A program made the position numbers and the translations under genes. Shown here in pieces: positions 16,755 through 24,264 of a stretch of DNA of 64,000 nt (positions within the stretch are counted from its first letter, which is position 1; the number at the start of each line of letters is the position of its first letter). The stretch is from Streptomyces sp. ML-6 (GTDB lineage Bacteria > Actinomycetota > Actinomycetes > Streptomycetales > Streptomycetaceae), in contig NZ_JAOTIK010000001.1 of NCBI RefSeq assembly GCF_030116705.1, forward strand, positions 6,476,501 to 6,540,500, given 5' to 3'. Below the pieces are notes generated by a model. That model did no database searches and was not told the origin of the DNA. It was given only the letters and a program-made list of their open reading frames with translations.

Positions 16755-17295
16755 TGGTGCCCTTTCCTAGGACATTCCGTGCGAGCGGAACGCTCGCTTG
16801 TTCGTACATCAGGCGATGCGGACACCGTCGGGACGCCACCTCCGGTGGCCTCCGTGCGCGAGACCGGAAAGCGGCGGTCGCGGAAAAAAACGGAGACCAC
16901 GAAGACGCGTTCTTCATGTGCTGAGTACTGCTTCTGCCGGTCGAGCGCCCGGGCGCGCACGCTTGTGACACTCATAACGAGAAGATTTTGGTCAGGAGAC
17001 TCACACAGCCGTGGAAATTTCGTAACCACACGAATGGAGTAGTGCAAGTGGTCTCGGGTTGACCCCGCCCACGATGACGGGGGTGCCCCGTACCGGCGCG
17101 CCCATACGGTAGGGATGGCGGTGTGGCGACCGGCTGCGTGTTTTTCCCCGGCCGACCCTCGGGCATTGTTTCGCACGGTTGTGCGTGCGCTCCGGGCATT
17201 CGGGTGAAAGGCGGGAAGCACGAGAACCAAAAGCCCGGTCGCGAGTTGGGCAGGGGGCTCCGGTACGGGGCATCCGGTACGAGAAGGGTTAAAGC
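16755..17295. promoter_or_regulatory. Divergent control region between long chaplin and first rodlin
   Basis: No convincing gene is seen in this 541-bp region. The perfect inverted repeat GCGAGCG-GAA-CGCTCGC (16781-16797) lies 27-43 bp upstream of the chaplin start. The rodlin side ends in the BldN-like element described at 17222. The middle is less GC-rich than average (for example around 16970-17040), as expected for a promoter region of developmental genes. Confidence 0.45.
17222..17249 (+). promoter_or_regulatory. BldN-like promoter element of rodlin 1
   Basis: GAGAAC (17222-17227), 16-nt spacer, AGTTGG (17244-17249), 47 bp before the rodlin start. Spacing and position equal those before the other two rodlins, although this copy is the least conserved of the three. 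Confidence 0.4.
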
Positions 17296-17697
17296 GTGAT
17301 CAAGAAGGTTCTGGCTACGGGCGCCGTCGCCGCCTCCATCCTGGGGATGGGCGCGACGCAGGCCATGGCCATCGGTGACGACGGCGGCACGACCTCGGTC
17401 AACGGCAACGGGGCCTCGCAGTCGTTCGGCAACGCGGTGACCCGTGGTGACGGCAGCCCGCAGTTCTCCGCGGTCCAGGGCAGCCTGAACAAGCTGTGCA
17501 TCGGTCTGCCGGCCAAGGCCAACGTCGGTTCGGTGCTCGGCGCCATCCCGATCGCCGTCCAGGACGTCAACGTTCTGTCCTCGCCGCAGAACCAGCAGTG
17601 CACCGAGAACTCCACCCAGGCCAAGGGCGACGAGCCGCTGTCGCACATCCTGTCCGGCATCCCGATCCTGTCCGGCAACGGTGCCGGTAACAGCTGA
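17296..17697 (+). CDS. Rodlin family protein (rodlin 1)
   Basis: A 133-aa secreted structural protein that organises chaplin fibrils into the paired rodlet pattern on aerial hyphae and spores. Signal peptide 1-25 (VLATGAVAASILGMGATQAMA) is followed by the conserved IGDDGGTTSVNGNGA, QGSLNKLCIGLP and SSPQNQQCTENSTQAKGDE blocks and a GNGAGN end. Two cysteines are present. The GTG start follows AGAAGGG. It is one of three rodlins here; whether this one corresponds to rdlA or rdlB cannot be settled from sequence alone. Confidence 0.94.
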   Translation: MIKKVLATGAVAASILGMGATQAMAIGDDGGTTSVNGNGASQSFGNAVTRGDGSPQFSAVQGSLNKLCIGLPAKANVGSVLGAIPIAVQDVNVLSSPQNQQCTENSTQAKGDEPLSHILSGIPILSGNGAGNS

Positions 17698-17732
17698 CCG
17701 GTGGCTGATCGACACCTGACCCAGCCGTGACG

Positions 17733-17779
17733 ACAGGCCCGGGCCGTCGGCGTTCCTCCCCCGACGGTTCCGGGCCTGT
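17733..17779 (+). terminator. Terminator of rodlin 1
   Basis: ACAGGCCCGG (17733-17742) and CCGTCGG (17744-17750) pair with CCGACGG (17761-17767) and CCGGGCCTGT (17770-17779), a long interrupted stem ending in a short T pair. It lies 36 nt past the stop codon. Confidence 0.7.
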
Positions 17780-18032
17780 TGCTGCCCTCCCGGGCCCGTA
17801 CCCGGGCCTGGGAGGGGCGGGGTGCGTCGCGTGACCGAACGGGCCCATCCGCGACGTCAAGTGATCGATATTGCATCTTTCGGGCGATTCTTGAGGATTT
17901 TTGGTCTCTCAGGTTTCGCCTGTGGCCCCGAATCGTTACGAATGAGAGCGGCGGAGTTACGAGTGATCGGGATGCGCTCGTGTGGCACGAAAGACGTGGC
18001 TGCTTCGGACTCCGTCAAAGAAAGGGAAAAAC

Positions 18033-18266
18033 GTGAAGTACACCAAGGTTGCCGCCATCGCCGCAGGAACCCTCATGGCGATGGGCGCCGCCGCCCCCGC
18101 CTTCGCCGACTCCGGCGCCGAGGGCGGCGCCGCGTACTCGCCCGGTCTGGTGTCCGGAAACAACATCCAGGTTCCGATCCACATTCCGATCAACCTCTGC
18201 GGCAACACGATCGACGTGATCGGCGTGCTGAACCCGGCCTTCGGCAACACCTGCGTCAACGTCTGA
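18033..18266 (+). CDS. Short chaplin (ChpD-like)
   Basis: A 77-aa secreted chaplin: signal peptide 1-25 (ending APAFA), then a single chaplin domain with SPGLVSGNNIQVPIHIPINLCGNTIDVIGVLNPAFGNTC (quoted in parts) and no anchor. It assembles into amyloid-like fibrils at the air-water interface. The two cysteines form the usual intramolecular bridge. The GTG start is preceded by AAAGGGAAAA. Location next to rodlins and a long chaplin recalls chpD. No BldN-like element was found upstream; CGTTAC occurs at 17934 and again before the next gene. Confidence 0.93.
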   Translation: MKYTKVAAIAAGTLMAMGAAAPAFADSGAEGGAAYSPGLVSGNNIQVPIHIPINLCGNTIDVIGVLNPAFGNTCVNV

Positions 18267-18300
18267 CCTCCGGTCGACAGGGCCGAAAGCCCGTGACCGA

Positions 18301-18337
18301 AAGGCCCCGGAACGCATTCACCGCGTTCCGGGGTCTT
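18301..18337 (+). terminator. Rho-independent terminator after the short chaplin
   Basis: AAGGCCCCGGAACGC (18301-18315) pairs with GCGTTCCGGGGTCTT (18323-18337), with one G-T pair and a 7-nt loop, followed by a T-rich tail. It is 35 nt past the chaplin stop. Confidence 0.85.
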
Positions 18338-18526
18338 TCCCTGCCTTTTTCCGGTTTCCGAAAATCGAACGAGTGGCCCCGGGAAAAAAGTGCCCCCATC
18401 CAGTTGCCGGGCCGCAATCGCATCGTTACCCACTGCGAAAGCGGCAGGAGGGCACGGCCACAGAGGGCTCGTGCGGCGCGGTTCAACGCGACCGATGAAG
18501 CTGCCGCTGCAGAAGGGAACCCGAAA

Positions 18527-18814
18527 GTGAAGTACGCGAAGACCGCCGCAATCATCGCCGGTTCCGTGGCTGCGCTCGGAACGGCTGCCCCCGCCTTCGC
18601 CGTCACCACCGCCACGGCCCCCAACTTCAGCCTCAACGGGGGCGTCAACCAGGTGGTGGAGAGCGCCCCGCAGGCCGTCGACCCGGTCGTCGGCGCGGTC
18701 GGCGACGCCGCGGGCGCGGTGAAGAACGGCACCGTCGTCGACCTGGCGGGCAAGGCCACCGGCGCGGCCAAGGGCGCGGCCCCGCTCCTGGGCGGTCTGC
18801 CGGTCAGCGGTTGA
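18527..18814 (+). CDS. Small secreted protein of the chaplin/rodlin cluster
   Basis: A 95-aa protein I do not recognise. It starts with a signal peptide almost identical in its first residues to that of the neighbouring chaplin (MKYAKTAAIIAGS against MKYTKVAAIAAGT), ending APAFA. The mature part is Ala/Gly/Val-rich, has no cysteine, and contains short repeats: VVGAVGDAAGAVKNG, then LAGKATGAAKGAAPLLGG. It might be an accessory surface protein of aerial hyphae. The GTG start at 18527 has GAAGGG about 10 nt upstream. Confidence 0.75.
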   Translation: MKYAKTAAIIAGSVAALGTAAPAFAVTTATAPNFSLNGGVNQVVESAPQAVDPVVGAVGDAAGAVKNGTVVDLAGKATGAAKGAAPLLGGLPVSG

Positions 18815-18919
18815 TCCGTCGCCCCGCGACGATTCCCGCCCGGCGAAGCCTTTCGCATCTCTCCGGTGCCACGCCGCCGGTGAACAACTGAACGCGAGAG
18901 CGCCGTTCGAGTGAACGGG

Positions 18920-18959
18920 CACAACCATCCCCGTCGCCGAGAGTTGATCAGCACGCTCC
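18920..18959 (+). promoter_or_regulatory. BldN-like promoter element of rodlin 2
   Basis: CACAAC (18920-18925), 16-nt spacer, AGTTGA (18942-18947). The -10 region continues into GTTGATCAGCACGCTCC (18943-18959), which is repeated with two changes before rodlin 3. It ends 53 bp before the rodlin start. Confidence 0.55.
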
Positions 18960-18999
18960 GGACAGGCGGACAACAGAGAAACCCCAGAAGGGCTATTTC

Positions 19000-19410
19000 A
19001 TGATCAAGAAGATTATGGCCTCGGCAGCCGTCGCTGCTTCGATCGTCGGCGTCTCCGCCGCGGCCGCCCCCACGGCCATGGCCATCGGCAACGACAGCGG
19101 CACGACCTCGGTCAACGGCAACGGGGCCGTCCAGTCGTACGGCAACTCCGCCACCCACGGCAACTGGAGCCCGCAGTTCGCACTCATCCAGGGCTCGCTC
19201 AACAAGCCCTGCGTCGCGCTGCCGGCCAAGGCCAACGTCGGTTCGGTGCTCGGCCTCGTCCCGATCTCCGTCCAGGACCTCAACGTCCTGTCCTCGCCGC
19301 AGAACCAGCAGTGCACCGAGAACTCCACCCAGGCCAAGGGCGACGAGGCCCTCTCGCACATCCTGGACGACATCCCGATCCTGTCCGGCAACGGCGCCGG
19401 CAACAACTAA
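19000..19410 (+). CDS. Rodlin family protein (rodlin 2)
   Basis: A 136-aa rodlin with signal peptide 1-28 (ending APTAMA) and the mature core IGNDSGTTSVNGNGAVQSYGN. Then follow QGSLNKPCVALPAKANVGSV and SSPQNQQCTENSTQAKGDEA, ending SGNGAGNN. It is very similar to rodlin 1 over the C-terminal half, suggesting duplication or gene conversion. ATG start at 19000 after CCAGAAGGG. Confidence 0.94.
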   Translation: MIKKIMASAAVAASIVGVSAAAAPTAMAIGNDSGTTSVNGNGAVQSYGNSATHGNWSPQFALIQGSLNKPCVALPAKANVGSVLGLVPISVQDLNVLSSPQNQQCTENSTQAKGDEALSHILDDIPILSGNGAGNN

Positions 19411-19513
19411 GGCCGTACCGCCCCGGGCGCTCCTCCCGACTCCTCGTACACGCGGGGGAAGCGCACCGAGGGCCGCTTCGGGCCCGCCTGCCAGCAGCAC
19501 ATGACGTACCCGT

Positions 19514-19569
19514 GGGGCCGGCACATCCGCACGGCAGCCGTTCGTCGGCCGCCCGGACGTGCCGGCCCC
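19514..19569 (+). terminator. Hairpin after rodlin 2
   Basis: GGGGCCGGCACATCCG (19514-19529) pairs with CGGACGTGCCGGCCCC (19554-19569), with a single mismatch and a 24-nt loop. Nothing else is seen in the 261-bp gap before the next small gene. Confidence 0.5.
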
Positions 19570-19671
19570 TCGTGCGTCCGGGGCCGCGGGCCCCTCGAAG
19601 GAGCGGGCGCACTGGGCCGGTTGCCGTAGTGGCCGCGGACACCGTCCGCCGCACCGGGTAGGGCCAACCCC

Positions 19672-19872
19672 ATGGACCAGTACGACAGTCAGAGCCCCCA
19701 CGGCCGACCGGGGCACGGACAGGGCGACACCCCCATCTACGACCGGTTGCTCGCCGAGTGGCGCGCCGCCCACGGCGACCCGGAACGGACCCCGCCCCCG
19801 GCACCCGCCCGGCCCCGCGCGGAAAGCCGGATTCCGGCGGCCCGAACCTCCGGCGAAGCCGTCGAGGAGTGA
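19672..19872 (+). CDS. Small hydrophilic protein, function unknown
   Basis: A 66-aa protein starting MDQYDSQSPHGRPGHGQGDT with a conserved-looking core PIYDRLLAEWRAAHGDPERT. Short Streptomyces proteins with an IYxxLxxEWR core are common, and their function is not known. The rest is Pro/Arg-rich and probably disordered. There is no signal peptide, so it is unlikely to be a surface protein despite lying between two rodlins. The rodlin 3 promoter element begins about 50 nt after the stop. Confidence 0.6.
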   Translation: MDQYDSQSPHGRPGHGQGDTPIYDRLLAEWRAAHGDPERTPPPAPARPRAESRIPAARTSGEAVEE

Positions 19873-19920
19873 ACGGAGCGGTCGAACTCATGCCGGATCG
19901 GACCCATTCGGGTGGTGCTG

Positions 19921-19960
19921 CGGAACCCACGCTTCCGTAGCGGGTTGATCAGTACGTTCC
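19921..19960 (+). promoter_or_regulatory. BldN-like promoter element of rodlin 3
   Basis: CGGAAC (19921-19926), 16-nt spacer, GGTTGA (19943-19948), extended as GTTGATCAGTACGTTCC (19944-19960). This is the best of the three matches to the BldN pattern (CGTAAC-N16-CGTTGA as I recall it). It ends 43 bp before the start. Confidence 0.55.
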
Positions 19961-19990
19961 ACAACGGGACGCTCCGAAAGGTGAAGCGTG

Positions 19991-20401
19991 ATGAAGAAGA
20001 TGATGACCGGCGCAGCAGTGGCCGTGTCCCTGGTCGGCCTGTCCGCCGCGATGGCCCCGGCGGCCATGGCGATCGGCAACGACGGTGGCACGACGTCGGT
20101 CAACGGCAACGGCGCCGTGGACTCGTTCGGCAACAGCGTGACCACGGGCGACGGCAGCCCGCAGGCCCAGCTCGTCCAGGGCTCGCTGAACAAGCCCTGT
20201 GTCGGTCTGCCGCTCAAGGCCAACGCCGGTTCTCTCGTCGGCCTGCTGGCGGCGGTCGCGGTCCAGGACGTCAATGTCCTGGCCTCGCCGCAGAACCAGC
20301 AGTGCGCCGAGAACTCCACCCAGGCCAAGGGCGACGAGGCACTGTCGCACCTGGTCAACGGCATCCCGGTGCTGTCGGGCAACGGGATCGCCAACAACTG
20401 A
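19991..20401 (+). CDS. Rodlin family protein (rodlin 3)
   Basis: A 136-aa rodlin. Signal peptide 1-28 ends AAMA, followed by IGNDGGTTSVNGNGAVDSFGN. QGSLNKPCVGLPLKANAGSL and ASPQNQQCAENSTQAKGDEA follow, ending SGNGIANN. It is the most divergent of the three in the middle (SLVGLLAAVAVQDVNVL). A GTG one codon upstream (19988) is an alternative start; the GGTGA element fits the ATG better. Confidence 0.93.
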   Translation: MKKMMTGAAVAVSLVGLSAAMAPAAMAIGNDGGTTSVNGNGAVDSFGNSVTTGDGSPQAQLVQGSLNKPCVGLPLKANAGSLVGLLAAVAVQDVNVLASPQNQQCAENSTQAKGDEALSHLVNGIPVLSGNGIANN

Positions 20402-20525
20402 CGCGTCCGACGTGCGGGCGGCCCGGGCGCGTTCCCGCGGTCGCCCGCACGGCTGTGCCCCACCGATGAGCGGGGCACGGCCGGTCGCCGGGCAGGGCCG
20501 GGGGCGGCAACCGTCCCGGGCTTCG

Positions 20526-20574
20526 CACAGGACGATGCCCACCGCGCCACGGGGGCGGTGGGCATCGTCCTGTG
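20526..20574. terminator. Strong bidirectional terminator
   Basis: A perfect 20-bp stem, CACAGGACGATGCCCACCGC (20526-20545) with its complement at 20555-20574, closes a 9-nt loop. It sits between the rodlin 3 stop and the converging DUF5949 stop, so it probably insulates both. Confidence 0.85.
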
Positions 20575-20584
20575 CCGGGTCGGG

Positions 20585-21085
20585 TCAGCCCAGGCTGCGC
20601 ACCGGAAGAACGCAGTGGGCGGAGGACACGATGACCTCCGGGTCGCCGGCGAAGGACCGCAGCAGCTCCTCGCCGACCGGGCGGCCCGGAACGCCCTGGG
20701 GCCACGGCCGGGTCGCGAACATCACGTGCACCTCGCCCCGCTGGTTCGCGGCGGCGAGCCACTCGGGAGGGGCGGGGTACTGCGCGGTGAAGTGGGGCAG
20801 CGTCAGAACGGCCTGGCCCGCCTGGACGAGCAGCTTCACCTGGAGGCCGGGGCGATCCGCCGCGTACACCGGTCCGCCGCCGACCGGCAGCCCGCAGCGC
20901 TCCAGGGCCACGCGCATGGCGGCCTCACCGGCGGCGGGGCCGTCCGTGCCGTCGCCCAGCGAGTAGACGAGGAGGAAGGCGACGTCGGGGCCGCCGTCAG
21001 GGTGTTCGCCACTCCACCCGATCAGTGTGATCGTGCCCAACTGGGCCTGGGTGAACGTGCCGTTGGCGGTCTGGGGTGAGGTCAT
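20585..21085 (-). CDS. DUF5949 family protein
   Basis: A 166-aa cytoplasmic protein without signal peptide or membrane segment. It fits the Streptomyces DUF5949 family: an opening GQ/AQLGTITLIGWSGE strand, a central AFLLVYSLGDG, and VYAADRPGLQVKLLVQAGQAVLTLPHF. Function unknown. ATG at 21083-21085 was chosen; an ATG four codons upstream is possible. Confidence 0.7.
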   Translation of the reverse strand: MTSPQTANGTFTQAQLGTITLIGWSGEHPDGGPDVAFLLVYSLGDGTDGPAAGEAAMRVALERCGLPVGGGPVYAADRPGLQVKLLVQAGQAVLTLPHFTAQYPAPPEWLAAANQRGEVHVMFATRPWPQGVPGRPVGEELLRSFAGDPEVIVSSAHCVLPVRSLG

Positions 21086-21235
21086 GCTCGGCACCATAAC
21101 CGCCCCGGACCGGTGATTGTGCATGTGTATCACCTGATCGGGCGAGATAACCGGATAACTCCGACGGATACGGCCCGGCGCATGGTCCCCGATCCGGCAG
21201 GGGCGGCGGACACGGTACGCATACCGGTAAATGTG

Positions 21236-21265
21236 TTGAGCCGTCCGACGGGCGCGGGCTATCGT
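21236..21265 (+). promoter_or_regulatory. Promoter for the leader peptide and rsgA
   Basis: TTGAGC (21236-21241), 18-nt spacer, TATCGT (21260-21265) fits a housekeeping-type promoter. Transcription would start near 21272, about 65 nt before the small ORF. The rest of the 21086-21337 gap shows no gene. Confidence 0.5.
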
Positions 21266-21337
21266 GTGCGGAGTTCCGGACGGCGTGCTGAGCCGCCGGT
21301 GTCGGGTTCGTGTGTGAACCAGGAGGTGAGGACCGTG

Positions 21338-21409
21338 ATGACTGTCGTTGCGATGGGCGTTGCCCACAACCGGAAGAACACCGTTCCCACCCCCGTGGTC
21401 ACCGGCTGA
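21338..21409 (+). CDS. Candidate 23-aa upstream peptide of rsgA
   Basis: A short ORF encoding MTVVAMGVAHNRKNTVPTPV plus three more residues. It has a near-ideal Shine-Dalgarno, AGGAGGTGAG, 4 to 7 nt before tandem GTG/ATG starts. It is followed 62 nt later by rsgA. It has no similarity I recognise. The strong ribosome site is the main evidence that it is translated; it may couple translation to rsgA. Confidence 0.5.
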   Translation: MTVVAMGVAHNRKNTVPTPVVTG

Positions 21410-21452
21410 CCTCTTCGTAACTCTCCGCGCCAGCAAGCGCGTTGCCGGGGCC

Positions 21453-21466
21453 ACCCTTCGAAGGGT
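21453..21466 (+). promoter_or_regulatory. Palindrome that can hide the rsgA ribosome-binding site
   Basis: ACCCTTCGAAGGGT can fold into a 5-bp stem with a 4-nt loop. Its right arm contains GAAGGG, the apparent Shine-Dalgarno of rsgA, 6 nt before the TTG start. Confidence 0.4.
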
Positions 21467-21471
21467 TTCCC

Positions 21472-22647
21472 TTGTCCCTCCAGTCCTTCTCGTCCGCCCT
21501 CTCCTCCCTCCAGGGATCGTCCGCCGCGCACCCGCTGTCCCCGTACGGCTGGGACGCCGCATGGGAGGCCGAGTTCGCGCCGTACGCCGAACAGGGCCTG
21601 CTCCCCGGGCGTGTGGTGCGGGTCGACCGCGGCCAGTGCGATGTCGTCACCCCGGACGGCACGCTCAGGGCCGACACCGCCTTCGTCGTCCCGCGCGATC
21701 CGATGCGGATCGTCTGCACGGGCGACTGGGTCGCCGTCGATCCCGACGGTGACCCGCAGTTCGTCCGCACGCTGCTGCCGCGGCGCACCGCCTTCGTCCG
21801 CTCGACGTCCTCGCAGCGCTCCGAGGGGCAGGTGCTCGCCACCAACGTCGACCACATCGTCATCTGTGTCTCGCTCGCCGTGGAACTCGACCTGGGACGG
21901 GTGGAGCGCTTCCTCGCGCTCGCCATGTCCAGCTCCTCCGGTGACGCGCTGCTGCGGGAGGACGGGTCCCCCGGGGACGGTGCCGCCCAGCCGCTCGTGG
22001 TGCTGACCAAGGCCGACCTCGTGCCGGACACCGCCACCCTGTCCTACCTGGTCCAGGACGTCGAGGGCGTCGCCCCCGGCGTGCAGGTGCTGCCCGTCAG
22101 CTCCGCCACGGGAGAGGGCATCGATGTCTTCTCCGCCCTTGTCTCGGGCAGTACGAGCGTGCTGCTCGGGGTGTCCGGCGCGGGCAAGTCGACCCTCGCC
22201 AACACCCTGCTCGGCCAGGACGTGATGGAGGTTCAGGCCGCGCGTGACGTCGACGGCAAGGGCCGGCACACCACCACCACCCGCAACCTGCTGGTCCTGC
22301 CCGGCGGGGGAGTGCTGATCGACACCCCCGGGCTGCGCGGGGTCGGTCTCTGGGACGCGGAGGAGGGCGTCGGCCAGGTCTTCTCCGAGATCGAGGAACT
22401 GGCCGAGCAGTGCCGGTTCCACGACTGCGCCCACGAGTCCGAGCCGGGCTGCGCGGTGCTCGCGGCGATCGAGGACGGTTCGCTGCACGAACGGCGCCTC
22501 GACAGCTTCCGCAAGCTGCTGCGCGAGAACCAGCGCATCGTCGCCAAGACCGACGCCCGGGTGCGGTCGGAGCTCCGGCGCGACTGGAAGCGCAAGGGGG
22601 CCGAGGGGCGCGCCGCCATGGACGCGAAGCGGGGCCGGCTGCGGTAG
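21472..22647 (+). CDS. rsgA: Ribosome small-subunit-dependent GTPase A
   Basis: A 391-aa late assembly factor of the 30S subunit that hydrolyses GTP on the ribosome. It is a circularly permuted GTPase, with motifs in the order G4 TKAD (179-182), G1 GVSGAGKS (233-240), G3 DTPG (284-287). An N-terminal OB-fold region precedes them. A C-terminal zinc site has the C-x4-C-x-H-x5-C arrangement (C314, C319, H321, C327). The basic tail ends KRGRLR. The TTG start was chosen for its GAAGGG site; an upstream TTG at 21442 lacks one. Confidence 0.93.
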   Translation: MSLQSFSSALSSLQGSSAAHPLSPYGWDAAWEAEFAPYAEQGLLPGRVVRVDRGQCDVVTPDGTLRADTAFVVPRDPMRIVCTGDWVAVDPDGDPQFVRTLLPRRTAFVRSTSSQRSEGQVLATNVDHIVICVSLAVELDLGRVERFLALAMSSSSGDALLREDGSPGDGAAQPLVVLTKADLVPDTATLSYLVQDVEGVAPGVQVLPVSSATGEGIDVFSALVSGSTSVLLGVSGAGKSTLANTLLGQDVMEVQAARDVDGKGRHTTTTRNLLVLPGGGVLIDTPGLRGVGLWDAEEGVGQVFSEIEELAEQCRFHDCAHESEPGCAVLAAIEDGSLHERRLDSFRKLLRENQRIVAKTDARVRSELRRDWKRKGAEGRAAMDAKRGRLR

Positions 22648-22751
22648 TCGCGGCCGGGCCCCACGGCCCCGCGCATCGGCCGACCGTGCGCAGGGTCGTG
22701 TCCGAAACCCGCCAGTGCGGCGCCGGGGGGTGCCGCACACTGGATTCCGTG

Positions 22752-24203
22752 ATGGACGAACGGACCAGGTACGAGGCGGTGAGCAGCCGCGACGCCCGTT
22801 TCGACGGGGAGTTCTTCTTCGCCGTCGAGACGACCGGCATCTACTGCCGGCCGAGCTGCCCCGCCGTGACCCCCAAGCGGAAGAACGTCCGCTTCTACCC
22901 GACGGCGGCCGCCGCGCAGGGCAACGGCTTCCGGGCCTGCCGGCGCTGCCGTCCGGACGCGGTGCCCGGCTCGGCGGAGTGGAACGTCCGGGCCGACGTC
23001 GTGGGCCGCGCCATGCGGATGATCGGCGACGGCGTGGTCGACCGGGAGGGCGTGCCCGGTCTCGCCCACCGGCTCGGCTACAGCTCGCGCCAGGTGCAGC
23101 GGCAGCTCAACGCGGAGCTGGGCGCCGGCCCCGTCGCGCTGGCCCGCGCCCAGCGGGCCCACACCGCACGGGTGCTGCTCCAGACGACCGGGCTGCCCGT
23201 GACCGAGATCGCCTTCGCGGCCGGCTTCGCCAGCGTGCGCCAGTTCAACGACACGATCCGGCAGATCTACGCCCGCACCCCGACCGCGCTGCGGACCGAG
23301 GCCGGTACGGGGCGGGGCGGGACGGCACGGGTGGGGCGGACCACCGGCATCCCGTTGCGGCTCGCCCACCGCGGGCCGTACGCGGCGCGCGAGGTCTTCG
23401 ACCTGCTGGCCGCTGAGGCGGTCGCCGGGATCGAGGAGGTCGGCGGCGGGCCGGGCGCCCGCACCTACCGGCGCACCCTGCGGCTCCCGTACGGAACGGG
23501 CGTCGTGGCCGTCGACGAGCGGTCCGCCGGGCCCTGGCTGGACGCCCGTATCCACCTCACGGACCTGAGGGACCTGACGACGGCCGTCCAGCGGCTGCGG
23601 CGCCTGTTCGACCTGGACGCCGACCCGTACGCCGTCGACGAGCGGCTGGGCGCCGACCCGCGGCTCGCCCCGGGGGTCGCCGCCCGGCCGGGGCTGCGGT
23701 CGCCCGGCGCCGCGGACCCGGAGGAGTTCGCCGTCCGGGCCCTGGTGGGCCGGGAGGCCGCGGCGCGGCTCGTCGAGCGGCACGGGACGGCGCTGGACGT
23801 GCCCTGCGGCGGGCTGACCCGGGTGTTCCCCGAACCCACCGTGCTGGCCGGGACGACCGACGACCCGGACCTGCGGGCCCTGGCGTCCGCCCTCGCCGGC
23901 GGGGAGCTGCGGCTGGACGCCGGGGCCGACCGCGACGAGGCCGAACAGGCCCTGCTGCGACTGTCCGGGATCGGCCCGGTGACCGCGGCGCTCATCAGGA
24001 CGCGTGCGCTCGGCGATCCCGACGTGGACCCGCACGGGAGGCCGGGGGCGCAACGGTGGCGGCCCTGGCGCTCGTACGGGGTGCGGCACCTGGAGCTGCT
24101 GGAGCCCCGCCGAGTGCCCGCTCCGCCCGCGCGACGCGGCCGGGGCATCCCCGAAAGTGCTGAAGACGTATCCATCATGACAGGTCAGCGGCCTTTTTCG
24201 TAG
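22752..24203 (+). CDS. Ada/AlkA-type DNA repair protein with a shortened glycosylase loop
   Basis: A 483-aa fusion. Residues 1-80 form the Ada-type methyl-acceptor zinc domain (Cys in TGIYCRPSCPA and FRACRRCRPD). Residues about 85-175 are an AraC-type HTH, and 190-310 an AlkA N-terminal domain. From about 320 comes the helix-hairpin-helix glycosylase part ending LSGIGPVTAALIRTRALGDPD. In AlkA relatives a loop with the catalytic Asp and about 20 more residues follow before RWRPWRSY. Here DPD is followed almost at once by VDPHGRPGAQRWRPWRSY, so the catalytic Asp seems missing, and the C-terminus then diverges. Alkylation sensing may persist without excision. GTG at 22749 is an alternative start. 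Confidence 0.8.
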   Translation: MDERTRYEAVSSRDARFDGEFFFAVETTGIYCRPSCPAVTPKRKNVRFYPTAAAAQGNGFRACRRCRPDAVPGSAEWNVRADVVGRAMRMIGDGVVDREGVPGLAHRLGYSSRQVQRQLNAELGAGPVALARAQRAHTARVLLQTTGLPVTEIAFAAGFASVRQFNDTIRQIYARTPTALRTEAGTGRGGTARVGRTTGIPLRLAHRGPYAAREVFDLLAAEAVAGIEEVGGGPGARTYRRTLRLPYGTGVVAVDERSAGPWLDARIHLTDLRDLTTAVQRLRRLFDLDADPYAVDERLGADPRLAPGVAARPGLRSPGAADPEEFAVRALVGREAAARLVERHGTALDVPCGGLTRVFPEPTVLAGTTDDPDLRALASALAGGELRLDAGADRDEAEQALLRLSGIGPVTAALIRTRALGDPDVDPHGRPGAQRWRPWRSYGVRHLELLEPRRVPAPPARRGRGIPESAEDVSIMTGQRPFS

Positions 24204-24264
24204 GACGGGAAGCACACCCGGCCGGCCTTGTTCCGGCCCGTTCCCGGGTCCCAGAATCACCGTC

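Noticed and set aside
16739..17230. Possible 163-aa gene upstream of the long chaplin
   Set aside because: No recognisable motif, no good ribosome site, and it covers the divergent promoter region.
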